Assembly: GCA_001600455.1 (NCBI GenBank)
Contig: BCKC01000008.1
Coordinates: 1,523,345-1,587,344, forward strand
Length of the DNA stretch: 64,000 nucleotides
Direction: 5' to 3'
Source: Endocalyx cinctus
Lineage: Eukaryota > Ascomycota > Sordariomycetes > Amphisphaeriales > Apiosporaceae
Every line of letters begins with the position of its first letter. Positions within the stretch are counted from its first letter, which is position 1. A program made the translations under genes and the position numbers. The notes below the pieces were generated by a model that worked only from the letters and a program-made list of their open reading frames with translations, was not told the DNA's origin and did no database searches. Shown piece by piece: positions 1-13,400 of this stretch.

Positions 1-1004
1 GTTGCGACGATATGCGACCGTGCGCATCGAGGGTGGAGGTTTATAATTCAACCGCTATGTTAAACTATTAATTATTAGTTAATGAAACAAAACAAGACAC
101 ACGAGCGAGGTTGTTGTGTTTCCTGTGAAACTTTGTATTCTTCAGTAAGCTACAGTATTCTCAGGTCAGACGCAAACTCCGAGTTGATCCCTAGTTCGGT
201 GATGCTCGTATCAAAGGCTCTCGGGCGCATAAGGAATTCTGTTTCTTATGGAACAAGCGAGGAAAATATGAATTGCATTTTTTACAATTGAGGTTGAGGA
301 AATAAGATGGTCCGTAAAAGATCTATATAAGCCTCATCTTGTATCGTCATGGCTGCCTAGATAGGGTCCGTAGTCCATATTGCGTGTTCAGTACTAAAGA
401 AACAGCTAACAACCTATTATAATATTATCTTGGGAGTTGCACACCCAAATCAGGGCGTTTGACTACGTTGCAAACAAGCTTCTCATAGTAAACTTGTCGA
501 TAGGCTTCTCCGCATAACGCTTTCCGCTGACTTATCTCTTCTCTTTCTTCGTCTTTTTATGTGCCTTTCTGCCTTTCTTTTTCTTCTCTTCATGTTCCGC
601 CGCAACAAGGATCATGAAAATCCTTGGCATTTGCCTGCTGGCATTTTCTCGTTAGGGGGACCAGGCACGGGGATGCCGATGCCAATCGTCGCACAAAAGG
701 GATGCTCGATGAGGCTGCATTAACGAAATGGGGTATTGAAATGCAGTCCAGAAAAGGGAAACTCAAACCCCAACTCCATCGAAACCAGTCGAAGTCCTCG
801 TGAAGGGGGGAAAACAAAGGAGATAAAAAAAGAAAGAAAAGACAAATGGCAATCATACCAAACGCCATACGCAATTAGGGAGCACGCGGTTGCTGTGTAA
901 AAGGAAAAATAAATGAACAGGGGTATTCAAATACTAGAGGGTTAATTCTACAAAATTTGATCTCCCCATCCACATCGTTGGTGAATGGTGGGTTGTGGTG
1001 AAAT
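1..1004. other. Gene-free stretch downstream of the zinc-finger gene
   Basis: No coding region can be supported here. A 69-codon ORF at 82-291 and short ORFs on the minus strand at 590-1108 have no recognisable domain and no clear splice partners. The part next to 1004 is expected to hold the 3' untranslated region of the minus-strand gene that ends at 1005. Two pyrimidine-rich patches lie around 530-590. Confidence 0.5.
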
Positions 1005-4000
1005 CTACGATATCGTCTGGCGGTCACCAGAGTCGAGAGGTAGTACTTTGGACTTATCCTGAAGAAAATCTTGCCTGTACTTGATGATGGCCCTAGTGAT
1101 TGGATCAAAATCCTTTATCTTGTTGGTCTTGAGCCCGTTAAGCACTTTTTTGAGGCCTTCGATAAATCGGAATCGATCTTCTCCCGAGAACATATCTGCG
1201 CAACCTAGCTGTGTAATAGTCTCGGTTTCTAAAATGGAAAAATAATGGAGTCAGTCATCCAAGGGGGGGATTTGAAATAACAGAATACAGATGCAAACGA
1301 CTTGAAACCAGTCTCTTTCAACACTCACCCGATAGAACCATGTTCTCAAAATGCTGGAATTCGCAAGCATTACCGTCAGGACACGGTTCTCCAGAAATAT
1401 TTTGTGGGCACATTGGCCGCATTGGGTCGATTCTGGCGTTGTAAGTCATCGACTTCAGACCGCCAGGGACCTCGCTAAAGTAATTCGGGTGGAACCGATA
1501 CGCGCGAAAATAGGCAAGAGGGCTATGATAAGACATTGCATCACCTGCGGAAACAGGAACATCGTGTCCATCCTGCAGCTCGGTTAGCGAGACGTCCTCC
1601 AAGGACGAATTGTCTTGTACTTCTCCGCTAGGCTCCTTGGGTTCAGTGATGACCGGTAACTCGGCTGTGTGAATCGGGTTCGGCTCGTCCAGGACTTCAT
1701 CGTTAACCTGTTTTCTTGTAAGTGCTATGTCCCTCACAGTGAAGATATGCTTAAATCAGTACTTCTCGATCTCCGTTGGTGAAAGTGCTAATGTCATTAA
1801 CATTAGATATTTGGGCAGGCGAGGGCTCGTATGAATCCTCATCGTTTTGCGACGATTCAGCAGACGTCTGCATCGAAATGTCCGAGTCTGTTGAATCTGC
1901 TTCTGAACCTTCGGAGTCCTCCTCAGGCACCCCCGATACCGTGTCTTGTGTAGCATCAGCTGTCTCGGATAGCTCCTGAACAACGGATTCCGCGGATCCT
2001 GACACCTGGCTATCTACAGTCTTTACTTGGTCATGGCTTTGAATGACATTTTCCGGGATGATCGTATTTTCGACATCCATATCAGTGGAAATAGAACCAC
2101 TGTTATGGGAATCGTCTTCGCTATGTGGCCTCTCGTCTGGAGCATCCTTTGAAATATCCGGAACGTCTTGTTCAACATTATTGCTCACAGAAGATAGGTT
2201 ACTCTCTTCTGGGCGCGGGCTTTGGTGCTCCTTTTGAGAAAGTGCATTTTCCGTTACGGGGATTGCAGATTCTGTCCCGTCAGCTTCTACTACGTAAAGA
2301 TGAATCGTCAGTATGACTATGATACTCCCTTTATCATGTTTTCTTAACTTACCCGACTGCGAGTGAAGGGGCTGCTCGTTGGGCTCAATCAAATTCTCCG
2401 TTGGTGAATTTTCAAGCGTCTCCCTTTCTAACGCCATCTTCTCTAATGCCAGTTCCTGCCTATGCTTTAGAGTTTCTTGAACTTCAAGTTCCAGTTGTGC
2501 CGCTTGCGCAGTGAGCTGCTTCAATTTTTCTTGCTTCTCTTTAAGGATAGCATCGACACTAGGCAGGTCAAAACTCGCGATTCTCTCGTGCCTTGCATCG
2601 TTATCTTGCTGTGCTTGCGACCTAATCTCTGCTACTTTAGGTAACTTGACGGATTCTATCTCCATTGCCGTTTGAGGCTGCGGTGACTGCGTAACTTGGA
2701 TTCTCTTTGCAATGACTTTTTCAGCAGCTTTCTTAGCTTCTGCTTCCGCAATCTTTCGCCTAGTCTCTTCGATTCTTTTATGTAGCATACCAAGCCTTAT
2801 CCCATTACCTGGCGTTGTCGGGCCCGTGTGAGAATTTGGACTGGACAGCTGTGGTCGTGCATGTGGGTCAGAAAGAGGTGGATGAGTAACTAAGAGGTTC
2901 TGCACGACAGGCTGGTCGGCTAAATCCATCGGTGATTCGTCTTGGGGCGAGCCAATCTCCATTTCAATATCTTCATCGTCGCTAACATCAATGATCAAGG
3001 TATCTTGGGTGCGCGACCTCTTGATAGTCCCACCTGGAGTCGGATAGCTATCAAAATCAGCGGCAACGGGACGCTTAAGATTACGAAGCGACCCTTGAGA
3101 CAGGTGAGAGGACAATGATAGGCCTGGGATGCTTCCATTTTTTGATTTGATTGAAGGGCCTGTTGAAGCCGGGCGAGATTCTAGGTTCTGTCCCGTAGTT
3201 GGGGCGGAGGCGGGGGTTGGTCTAGGTGAAGAGGTGGCGCTGGTGCCCTCATTAGGACGGGGAATATTCACAGTCGGCCGAGAGGTGACCAGAGACGAGG
3301 AAGGAGAATCTAATTTGGGCAACGAGACATTTGTAGGCAGAGTCGTTTGAGGTTTGACTGGCGTTGCAGTATTTGATGCTGGTGCATCTTTCTTCGCTTC
3401 AGCTTCTTCCCGTTGTTTCTTCAAGGCCGCTAGTTTCTGATAGAGGATGGCGTTGTTCTCAGCCCTAGTCTTAGGTTTGGCAACTGGAGCGGTTGCGACG
3501 CTCGGTGCATCAATAGGTGCTTTAGACACAGCATCCGTAGAATTTGATGGCACGGGGATAGGTGCGGACGTAGACACGGATGCCGCAGGTAGAGGAACAA
3601 CGGCTGCGGTTTGAGATGCTGTGGATGATGGCACGGAAGGTTGGACAGTTACCGCGGGTTTTTGTGCCTTCGCTGCTAGTTTACGTGCAATAATATCCTT
3701 GCGCTCTTCAGCAGCGGATTTTGCAGGTGTCTTAGTCGATTTGTTGGCGTCTGTAGTAACCGTGGGTTTAGGCGGACTCGGCTGTATAGTAGGTGGAGGG
3801 ACAGTAGTTGTCTGACCTTTACTCTCGTTTGAAGAAGCTACAGGTGGGTGGGTCAAAGTCTTGCCAGTCGTTTTTGGCGTAACTTGGGATATATCCGACT
3901 TAGGAGTATTCATAGATGGCTTAGGAAGAGACGTATCCAATCCTAGATCGGTGAACAGGCTTTTGACCACATTGGGATCGAGACCCTCGCTGATATAGTC

Positions 4001-5005
4001 CTGGTAGCGCACCTTGAACGGCCACAGTCCAAGAATAGCCTCTTGTGCCTTTTTCTTTGCCTCAGATACATTATGAAACTCCGGGGATGACGAGTTATTT
4101 ATCTTCGTAGCATTGGGAGGGATGGTCTGGTTTCCTACAGTGTTCATAATCGGTAAAGTCGGGCCTGTAGGCATATTGCCATTTTCGGTTGCTACTTGAA
4201 AATCAGTTCATAGTACTAGCCACGTGTGTATCTATTGTAGGTGTTAGTTTGACTTACTTGTAGCTTCACGGGGATGTTTTGACACGGAAGCCCTTCGTTG
4301 AACTTCGCTAGGTGATAGGTATGGAGAGTATGAACCGGACCTCTCTCTTTCAGGATACGATGGTTCCCATTCTTCATCACGAGAGCCGTTTTCTTCGGCA
4401 GCCGGTTGTGATGTGGATGTAGTATCCATAGTTGCATCTCCGTGGGGTGACCTAGCATCATATATAGATGAGCCATCTGCATCTCCTAGACTTCCAGGCC
4501 GATTATTAACATTATTAGAGGAACGTTCGGGATTGTAAGGGACTCGAGTTGGAGCTTGGTAGTGTTTAGGTTCGTAGAGGTCTTCAAATTCTCCTTCGCT
4601 TAGATCGCCATCGTCATCATCCATATTGTTATTGGTTTGATGCTGTGTCTGTAAGGAAGTAGGAACAGATGTACGGTGGCCATTAGATTGTAGGTGTTCG
4701 TTGCGGGCGTTCGAAAGTGAGGTCAGGTCTCGAGCTTGGGCATGTGATGTATTTGGATTTGGATTTTGTGTTTGAAGATATGGAAAGGGCAAACTTTGGC
4801 TGCCAAAAGATGTCGAATTTGATGATGCGCCACCTAAGCCAAGTCCAGGTATTATGCTGTTGGCATTATGGGCATAAGCGTTGCTGGTAATTGTAAAATT
4901 ACCAGGCATCATGCTCTGATTAGGAGGAGCACCCGCCACGTTTGGATGAAGAGGGAAAGAACTTTGATTTAGATGCGGACTGTAGTTATTAGGAAGATCG
5001 GCCAT
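1005..5005 (-). CDS. Red1/ZFC3H1-type C3H zinc-finger protein, five exons
   Basis: Spliced model on the minus strand: 5005-4258, 4191-2353, 2289-1763, 1707-1329, 1228-1005, giving 1,238 residues. All four joins keep phase. The N-terminal 250 residues are Asn/Ser/Pro-rich and carry an acidic patch (about 129-146, with SEGEFEDLYE). Around 302-315 sits a GLWPFKVRYQDY segment, then a long Pro/Thr/Ser-rich stretch, charged helices likely to form coiled coils (about 717-747 and 794-844) and an acidic Ser-rich region. Near the C-terminus is a C-x8-C-x5-C-x3-H motif (Cys1138, Cys1147, Cys1153, His1157), followed by a basic helical tail ending in KSKVLPLDSGDRQTIS. That finger spacing is the 'putative zinc-finger' family of fission yeast Red1 and human ZFC3H1, scaffold subunits that link the Mtr4 helicase to nuclear RNA elimination. 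Family placement is good; a role in nuclear RNA decay is inferred. It is divergent from the myosin gene. Confidence 0.85.
2290..2352 (-). other. 63-nt intron in frame with no stop codon
   Basis: On the minus strand the segment opens with GTAAGT and closes with a CGTAG acceptor; a second TAG lies 3 nt further on, ending at 2287. Its length is a multiple of three and it contains no in-frame stop, so the flanking reading frame is open straight through. I call it an intron because donor and acceptor are good and the encoded stretch is hydrophobic, unlike its charged surroundings. Confidence 0.65.
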
Positions 5006-5551
5006 GTCGAAGAAGAAGCGCCGTCGCGTCGTTACTCTCGATTAATGGAAGGTATAATTTCATAATATTGCAAAGCTTCTTGACTTGTCAGATGTATGTG
5101 CTTAAGCAAGCGCAGATGTAAAATTTGAGTTGATGTTTTAATAAAAGAAAACTCATTGCAGAGCGATTAAATAATATTTTTTTAAGGGGAAGATGGCATT
5201 ACAATTGAAGCAAGGTAATGAATGAGGATATTAACTTTTGGAGTTGTGAATAATAAAAAAAAAGAATGGCAGTGGCGTCGTCTTTCTTTCTTTTCGCTAG
5301 CAATCTCGACAAAGATAGGATATTCGCTATAAATAATATGTCGGTCGCACTGATTCTCGTGACGATTAAGTTTTTGAATTTAGATTAGAAACATCTAAAT
5401 CTTTGGTGAACCGTGAAGATTCAAATTTGAAATTGTTGATAAGTTTGAGAGAACAAAGATAATGAAAGAATGAAATAGTGAGTGAAGTAAATCTTATTCC
5501 CAATAGATCTCTACGACAGTAAGGTAGGTTCTAGTGTAGTTAATACTTAAG

Positions 5552-5575
5552 GTACTCCTTACAGTACTCCTTACA
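5552..5575. repeat. 12-bp perfect tandem duplication
   Basis: GTACTCCTTACA occurs twice head to tail (5552-5563 and 5564-5575), followed by a partial third copy, GTA. Confidence 0.85.
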
Positions 5576-6564
5576 GTAAGATTTACCAGTATAGCCGCTA
5601 ACAAATAGGGTTTAGTGTATACAGTATATTAACTCTGCTTAGACCCGTTGATCTACTGTGGACTTTGCTGAGGAAACCTGAACAATGTTTATATAGTGAT
5701 CTTATAAGCCCCCTAAACAACCTACAAAGCTTCCATCTTGCAAGTAGACACTACGATTAATTTCTAAGGGTAGAGGTATCTTGCCAGCTTTTAGACGGGT
5801 TCCAACGTATATAAGCACACGTACGTATCCAGTTATAGGCGAGTATGTCGGGCCATCTACTGCCTGTAAATGTACCTTTTTGAATAGTACCGAATATCGT
5901 TAACAACGGCACCATCAACAGTCGTGCTAGGCATGAGCTTCTTTCTATGATTACTCTCATGTACTTTCTACTTCTGTGGTTATGAATATACTGTGTAGGA
6001 GATGGACTGAAGCCGAAAGTAAGCTGGAGTCGACAAGCACCTCTCTACCTTGGTACGTTTTGTATCAATTTGGAGATATGACAGCCAGCTTCACAAGGCG
6101 TAGTTGCAGGTTTTCCAATGACTTATAGTCTATCTACATTAAGGATACGAATACGTATACGCAACTGGTCTACTTGAGTACCCAACGTTTCCTCCCCAAA
6201 ATTTCTAGTCCTTCTCTCTCTTCGTTCCAGTCCCTTCACGCGATTCCCCGTGGGCTGCTAATAGCACCTCCCTCACCTTTTCATATTTCTACTTTCGTGT
6301 TTCATAATTACCAAACTTATATCTCTTCTAACCTCTCCCTCGGACCCTCTATCTCTTCCCACCCTTTCCATACATCATCAACCCTTTGGTTCCTCTATCA
6401 GAACAGCCCTCGCCGCTACCCGACCAACCATCCATACCATAGCTGAGAAAGATTCAGGATCTCGGACTGAAGAAATTCTAGTAACTCGAGGGCTAGGATA
6501 CTTGTATATCCAGGTCTGAAAATACTACTAACTATAACTTAGAATTCAGATCAGCCACATTATC

Positions 6565-6582
6565 CTGGCAGGCCTGGCAGGC
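6565..6582. repeat. 9-bp perfect tandem duplication
   Basis: CTGGCAGGC occurs twice in direct succession in the intergenic region upstream of the myosin gene. Confidence 0.85.
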
Positions 6583-7413
6583 ACTGGATTAGCACTAAAC
6601 ATAGGTTAAAGTCTTAATTGGTTCAGGTTCAAATCTATATAAAGATGCAGGGTTGCGCCGGTATAGCTACGGACTACGCTTTGCAGACTACACTAGACTA
6701 AGACAATAGCTGGGCCTCTTTGTAGTATATAAGGTCCCGTAAATAAAATATTTAGCGGAACCTTTCACAAGCCGATAAGTTTCAAGTTTCTAATAATTTT
6801 ATTCTGCGTTTACTATAGCATATACGTATATAGATTATGACCTCATTGAGATAACAAAAACGGTTGTCGCCAGCTGCCACTGTAACATTTAACATATAAA
6901 CTCCACTATCACTAGTTACGATAAGATAATCTCCACCCCTGACCTAACCGCCTGGAAACTGCCTAACTAATAACTGACGTATCGGTTAAGGTGGCCACTG
7001 AACACAGGCCTGCATTGTTTACTTACACCGTGGTTGCTATGAACAACCCACGATTATCAACAATCATAAAAGTAAAGCACTACACAAATCAATTCGTAGC
7101 CCACCCACTACTTCACACCGATACTATAATTATACCACCCTACATAATTTCAGCATCTTGATTAATTAGACATCATATTTTATATTGATGAACTTTTCCT
7201 TTTCTTGTGTTGAAATCATGACAGAATCATATTCATGATCAACCATACTGTTTATTTAAATCTGTTTTACTCTTGTTGGGGTTTGGAAAGCGCGTGTTTC
7301 TTTTTATGGCACTCCATTTGCTCATCTTCATAATCGCGTCCGCGTTCCAGTCCCAGATACAAGGTTTACCTGTAATGACATAAAATAAAAGAATCAAGTT
7401 CAATACTCCCATT

Positions 7414-10400
7414 ATGTCTCAGCGACGAAACAATCCTTTTACGCGTGTTGGCTCCGCCTCGCCATCACAATCATACTCGCCTTCTTCTCCGAGTTCACTT
7501 CCAGGCTCGGGTCCCGTCGGCAGCGTCAGGCCTAAATCCGCCCTATTTTCTCAATCGTCTCTTTCGAACGTCGCTTCTCTACCCTCTCATAATCGCTCTC
7601 AATCCAATGCATCGGTAGCTACCAATTTAGCTCCAGCCACTACCAATGTCGTCCGACATCAACGATCAGAATCCAGGAGTCACGGCCCGAACTCTGGCAC
7701 ATTTGCTCCTTCCTTCATCAAGACAGAAGAGATGAGAAAGAGTATAGATGTGGTGAAAGGAATAGAAGGTGAAAATGACTTTTCGGGAAAGAGATATGTC
7801 TGGCTTACGGATCCTCAATCCGCCTTTGTGAAAGGGTGGGTGGTGGAGGAGCTTGGTGGTGGCAGGATATTAGTCCAGTGTGACGATGGAAGTGTGAGTA
7901 TTCAATCAGCTCCGATATCATCCAGAGACTGTGCTAACGTAGAGGGATTTAAAGCAACGGGAAGTCGACAGCGAGAGCGTGGATAAGGTCAACCCTGCCA
8001 AATTCGACAAAGCGAACGACATGGCTGAGTTGACACATCTAAACGAGCCTTCGGTCGTCCACAATCTCCACATGAGGTACCAGGCTGACTTGATTTACAC
8101 GTACTCGGGACTTTTCTTGGTTACCGTCAACCCGTACTGCCCACTACCAATATATACCAACGAATATGTCAATATGTACAAAGGTCGGAATAGAGAAGAT
8201 ACAAAGCCACATATTTTTGCTATGGCCGATGAAGCATTTCGAAATCTTGTCGACGAAGGGGAGAACCAGAGTATTTTGGTTACCGGTGAATCTGGTGCGG
8301 GAAAGACCGAAAACACGAAAAAGGTTATTCAGTACCTGGCAGCCGTAGCATACTCAGAATCGCCTGTCAAGAGCAGAGGGCAGCATGGCCACCATGCCAA
8401 TCTCTCGCAGCAAATATTACGTGCGAATCCAATACTCGAAGCTTTCGGAAACGCGCAGACTGTTCGAAACAACAACTCGTCTAGATTCGGTAAATTTATC
8501 CGTATCGAGTTTACTCGGAATGGGTCTATTGCGGGTGCCTTCATCGATTGGTATCTCTTGGAAAAATCCCGAGTCGTTCGGATCAATTCTCAGGAGCGCA
8601 ACTACCACATCTTTTATCAACTACTCACGGGCGCGGACCGCAAGATGCGACAGGAATTCTTTCTTGATGGCCTCGACGTCGCCGATTTCGCTTATACCTG
8701 TGAAGGACACGATACGATCGTTGGCGTCTCTGATCTTGACGAGTGGAATAGTCTTTTGGATGCATTCGATGTCATGGGATTCTCGGATCAGGATACGGGC
8801 TCCATTTTGCGTACCGTTGCTGCTGTCCTTCACCTTGGTAATTTAACCGTCGTCAAGGAAAGCCGTATGGCTGACCAAGCGCGTTTGGCACCAGATGCGA
8901 AAGATGTCGCCAGCCGTGTGTGCCGGCTCCTAGGTATTCCTTTAGAGCCCTTCCTTCAGGGGCTTCTCCACCCCAAGGTTAAAGCCGGTCGTGAATGGGT
9001 AGAAAAGGTTCAAACCCCTGAACAAGTCCGGCTGGGAATTGATGCTTTAGCTAAGGGTATATATGAAAGAGGCTTTGGAGATCTCGTTACTAGGATCAAT
9101 GGACAACTTGATCGAAACGGAATGGGACTAGACGACTCCCATTTCATTGGAGTGCTCGATATTGCCGGTTTTGAAATCTTCGAAGAAAACAGTTTCGAAC
9201 AGCTCTGCATCAATTATACCAACGAAAAACTCCAGCAATTCTTCAACCATCACATGTTCGTCTTGGAACAGGAAGAGTATGCCCGGGAACAGATAGAATG
9301 GCAATTTATTGATTTCGGTCGAGACTTGCAGCCGACGATTGACCTCATCGAACTCCCGAACCCTATTGGTATATTTTCCTGCCTTGACGAGGATTCAGTC
9401 ATGCCGAAAGCCACAGACAAGTCTTTCACGGAAAAGCTCAACTCTTTATGGGACAAGAAGTCTAGTAAATACCGACCATCTCGCCCTGGACCCCGCCATG
9501 GCTTCATCTTAACCCACTACGCCGCCGAGGTTGAATACTCAACTGAAGGCTGGCTCGAGAAGAACAAGGATCCCCTCAACGACAATGTCACTCGGCTGCT
9601 GGCCGCGTCCACTGACAAGCACGTAGCGAACTTGTTCGCCGATTGCGCAGATTCAGAGGAAGATAACGGCATTTCTCGAAGCCGAGTCAAGAAGGGACTC
9701 TTCCGTACGGTAGCACAACGACATAAAGAGCAGTTATCCAGCCTCATGTCCCAGCTTCATTCTACACATCCGCACTTCGTCCGTTGTATTTTACCGAATC
9801 ACAAGAAACGTCCAAAGCAATTCAATCCACTCCTCGTTCTTGATCAGTTGAGATGTAACGGTGTCCTTGAGGGTATAAGAATCGCTCGGACCGGCTTTCC
9901 CAACCGACTTCCATTCCCGGAATTCAGACAACGATATGAAGTGCTTTGCAGAGATATACCTAAGGGATACCTAGAAGGACAAGCGGCGGCCTCGTTAATG
10001 TTAGATAAGTTAGGCATCGATAAGGCGCTTTTCAGAGTAGGTCTCACGAAGGTATTTTTCCGCGCAGGCGTCCTCGCCGAACTAGAAGAGCAACGTGACG
10101 CTTTGATCACCGAGATAATGTCTCGGTTTCAAGCAGTTGCTCGTGGCTATATCAAACGACGAGCTGCTTTCAAGAAGTTATACCGGACCGAAGCAACCCG
10201 TGTGATCCAAAGAAATTTCAGTGTCTATCTCGACCTTTGTGAGAACCCATGGTGGCAACTTCTTATTAAGATGAAGCCACTTTTGGGTGCTACACGCACT
10301 GCAATCGAGGTGAAACGACGCGACGAAAAGATCCGAGAATTAAGCGATAAGATGAGGCTAGAAACAGAGCACCGCGATCGTCTCGAAGAAGAGCGACGCA

Positions 10401-13400
10401 ACTGCCATGCCGAACTCATGCGTACACAACAGGTTCTCGAAAGTGAGCGCGCCTTAGCCTTAGACAAAGAGGAAATCTTTAAGCGACTACAAGATCGAGA
10501 AATACAACTCGAGGAAGAGCTGAAAGGAGCCATGGATGACCAGGAGAAACTTGAAGATCAGTTAGATGATCTCCTTGAAGCGAAGAAGCGGGCAGAACAG
10601 GAAGTAGAAAAATTCCGATCGCAGTTAGAGCAAGCCGCTGCACTTATTGCCCGTCTAGAAGAAGAGAAATCGGAACTTGATAGTCGCGCATCCAGTCTGC
10701 AGGATGAGATCGAAGAAATCTCTAAACGGCAAGCTGACAGGAGTGCTCAAGAGGCCATCCTGGAGGACGAAATCAAGGTGCTGAAGAGTCAGATTTCCCT
10801 GAAGGATCGTAAAGTAAAAGATCTTGAGGGGAGATTACTAAAAGTCGACCAAGACGCAGATATTAAACTGGCTGCCGCTCAAAAGGAATTACAGTTCCTG
10901 AAATCTAAGGAACAGCACCTCACGCGGGAGAACCGAGATTTCCAAAGTCAACTGTCTCAGCTATCGAAAACCTCTACAGATTATGAAGATCTTGTAAGAA
11001 AGAAAGAAAGTGAGCTTGTTATACTTCGCGGAGATAATAAGAAATTTGAAATGGAGCAACGAACCTTCGACGAGCAACGGAAAACGCTTAATGCTGAGAG
11101 GGAAAAGACCGCCGCCCGTCTGCGTGAGGTCCAAGCTGAGATGACAGCGATGAAGTCCCAGCAGTCTCAGCTTCAGCGAGAAGCAGAAGACGCTAAGAAC
11201 TTGCTGGAAGCCCGGCTTTCCGAGGATGCGCAAGCAAACCAAAATCGCACCTTGCTGGAATCCCAAATCAGCGATCTGAAAGAGCAACTGTATCAGGTTC
11301 AAATGGATTTAAGCAGAGAACGACAATCCCGTGACGATGTTGCCCTCCTTTCTGAACACAAATACCAGACACTACAGGACGAACATGAGCAGTTGAAAGA
11401 AGCCAAGATCACCATCGAGAAAGAGCTTTATCTGCAGCAAGATACCCTGCGACGTACTATGGAGGCCCGAGCCACGGCTGAAAAGGAAAGGGATGAGGCT
11501 CGTGATGAGATCCGGCGATTACGAATTGCCAAGAGTCAAGCGGAAGAGGCGAGAATGAATGCGGAAGAAACGGGCGAGCGACGTGCTTTGCAGGTAGCGC
11601 GTGAACACGAAGCCAGCCTACAAAAAGAACTTGACGCCACCCATGATCGCCTCAGATGGTTCGAGGCCGAATGTGAAAAACTCAACCATCAAGTGGAGGA
11701 CCTTAACAAGTTTATGATTGAATCGGGCGATTACGGTCTCAAGAACGACCAAGCCAAAGAACGACTTGAGCGAGAATTGGTCACTGTTAAAGGCCGTCTC
11801 ACCGCGTCTGAGAATGATAATCGTGCTCTGCTCAACAAGCTGCAACAGAAGGGACTTGAGATCGCCAGATCATCCTCGAGAGCTAGCGAAGCATCCAGAG
11901 GACAAGTTCTTAGTCTACAGCGAGAGAAAGCCAGGCTTGAAGAACAAAATGTCAAGCTCAATAAGCAAATTGGGGACTCTTCATTGACTATCGCCAGTCT
12001 TGAAAAGAAGGTTGAAAAGCTACAGCTCAACCTGGAAGATCTAAATCATGAAGTTGCCCGCGAGGTTCAAGGCAATCGTAATGCTGAGAAGGCATCTTCC
12101 AACTTCTCTGCACAGCTCGCCGAGGCCAATCGGACTATTGAATCGGAGCGGCAACTACGGACACAAGCGCAATCCACGGTACGCACCATGCAGGCGACAT
12201 TAGACTCTCGCGGGAAAGAGCTGGAGGAGCTTCGTGCTCAAATGCTTCGAGTCTTAAAGGCAGTTGATTTGGAGGTCGCTCTACCCCCTCAATCTGATGG
12301 GTCTCATGATAAGCTCATGAGTAAGAATTTCGAAATGATCAGAAAGATTGAGGAACTACAGCAAAATCTTCGCATCCAGACAACCGCTCGGACCAACGCC
12401 GAGGCTCAGCTCGCCGAGCTACGCGCAAACGCAACCCGTGACGATTCTCCGATGAGACCAAGATTAGAGGAGCTGCACCCTAACGAGGCTCCTTTCAATG
12501 GCTCCCCTACACAAAGGAGAGGAAAGTTCCACTCGAGGCAATTTTCTAATACATCAACGCCAACTCGACGCTTTGGCAACGAGAATGACGCCGTTCCGGA
12601 TTCTGGTAGATCAGACCGGACTGCCGAACTTCTTAGCTTCAATAACCGTCAGGATTTGAAGACAGAAGTTGAAGAGTTACAGAACCAGCTACAACTCTCA
12701 CAAATGCAAAATCGTCACCTCCAGAGTCAGCTTGAACGAGCAACACCAACGCGAGAATTAGCATTCGATGACAGTCCATCAGCTCGCCGAATGCAGAAGC
12801 TAGAAAAGGCAAACAGTCGTTTGCACGATATGCTAGATGACTCGGCTAAGAAAGTGTCACATCTAGAGAAGACTGTGAGAAGCGGCGAGTTGTCATTACG
12901 GGATATCCAGACTAGGTCTCACGAGGAAATCCTGGATCTTCTCAATAGTCAAGAAGAATCCCGACGCTCTCTATTACATAGCCATGATGATGCCATCGCC
13001 GAGCTAACCGATGTCAAGGAGCATTTCGAGAAGCTTCGGCACGATCGCGCGAAATTGGAGGTTGATCTTCGGGATACGAAGTCGGACCTCCAAGAGATGG
13101 CACTCTCCAGGGAACAAGAAGCCGCAAGCAGGAGTCAGTTGCTGCAAGAATTCGCTGATCTGCAGATAAGACTCGATGCAGAAAGCTCCAAGTTAGCCGA
13201 CGTCACCTCCAGCCTCGAAATGTACAAGAGTCGTGCAGACGAATACTTCAGCAAGCTAGAGCAAGCTGAAATTGCGGTGCTCAAAGCTACACGAGCTGAA
13301 CAGTTCGCCAAAGCGCAAGCCAAAGAAGCCGAAGACACTTGTGCTGAAATTATGTCGCAAAGAGATAGGTCAGACGGTAGCATGGAGGATGTGCAGCGCC

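Larger units (their letters stand above)
5006..7413. other. Intergenic region between divergent genes
   Basis: This 2.4-kb gap separates the start of the minus-strand zinc-finger gene from the start of the plus-strand myosin gene, so it should hold both promoters. No ORF here has a recognisable domain. The longest, 6174-6446 on the plus strand, is a low-complexity Ser/Pro-rich reading of a CT-rich stretch. Short tandem duplications occur at 5552-5575 and 6565-6582. Confidence 0.55.

Noticed and set aside
82..291. 69-codon plus-strand ORF
   Set aside because: No domain, no neighbouring exon that fits, and ordinary length for chance.
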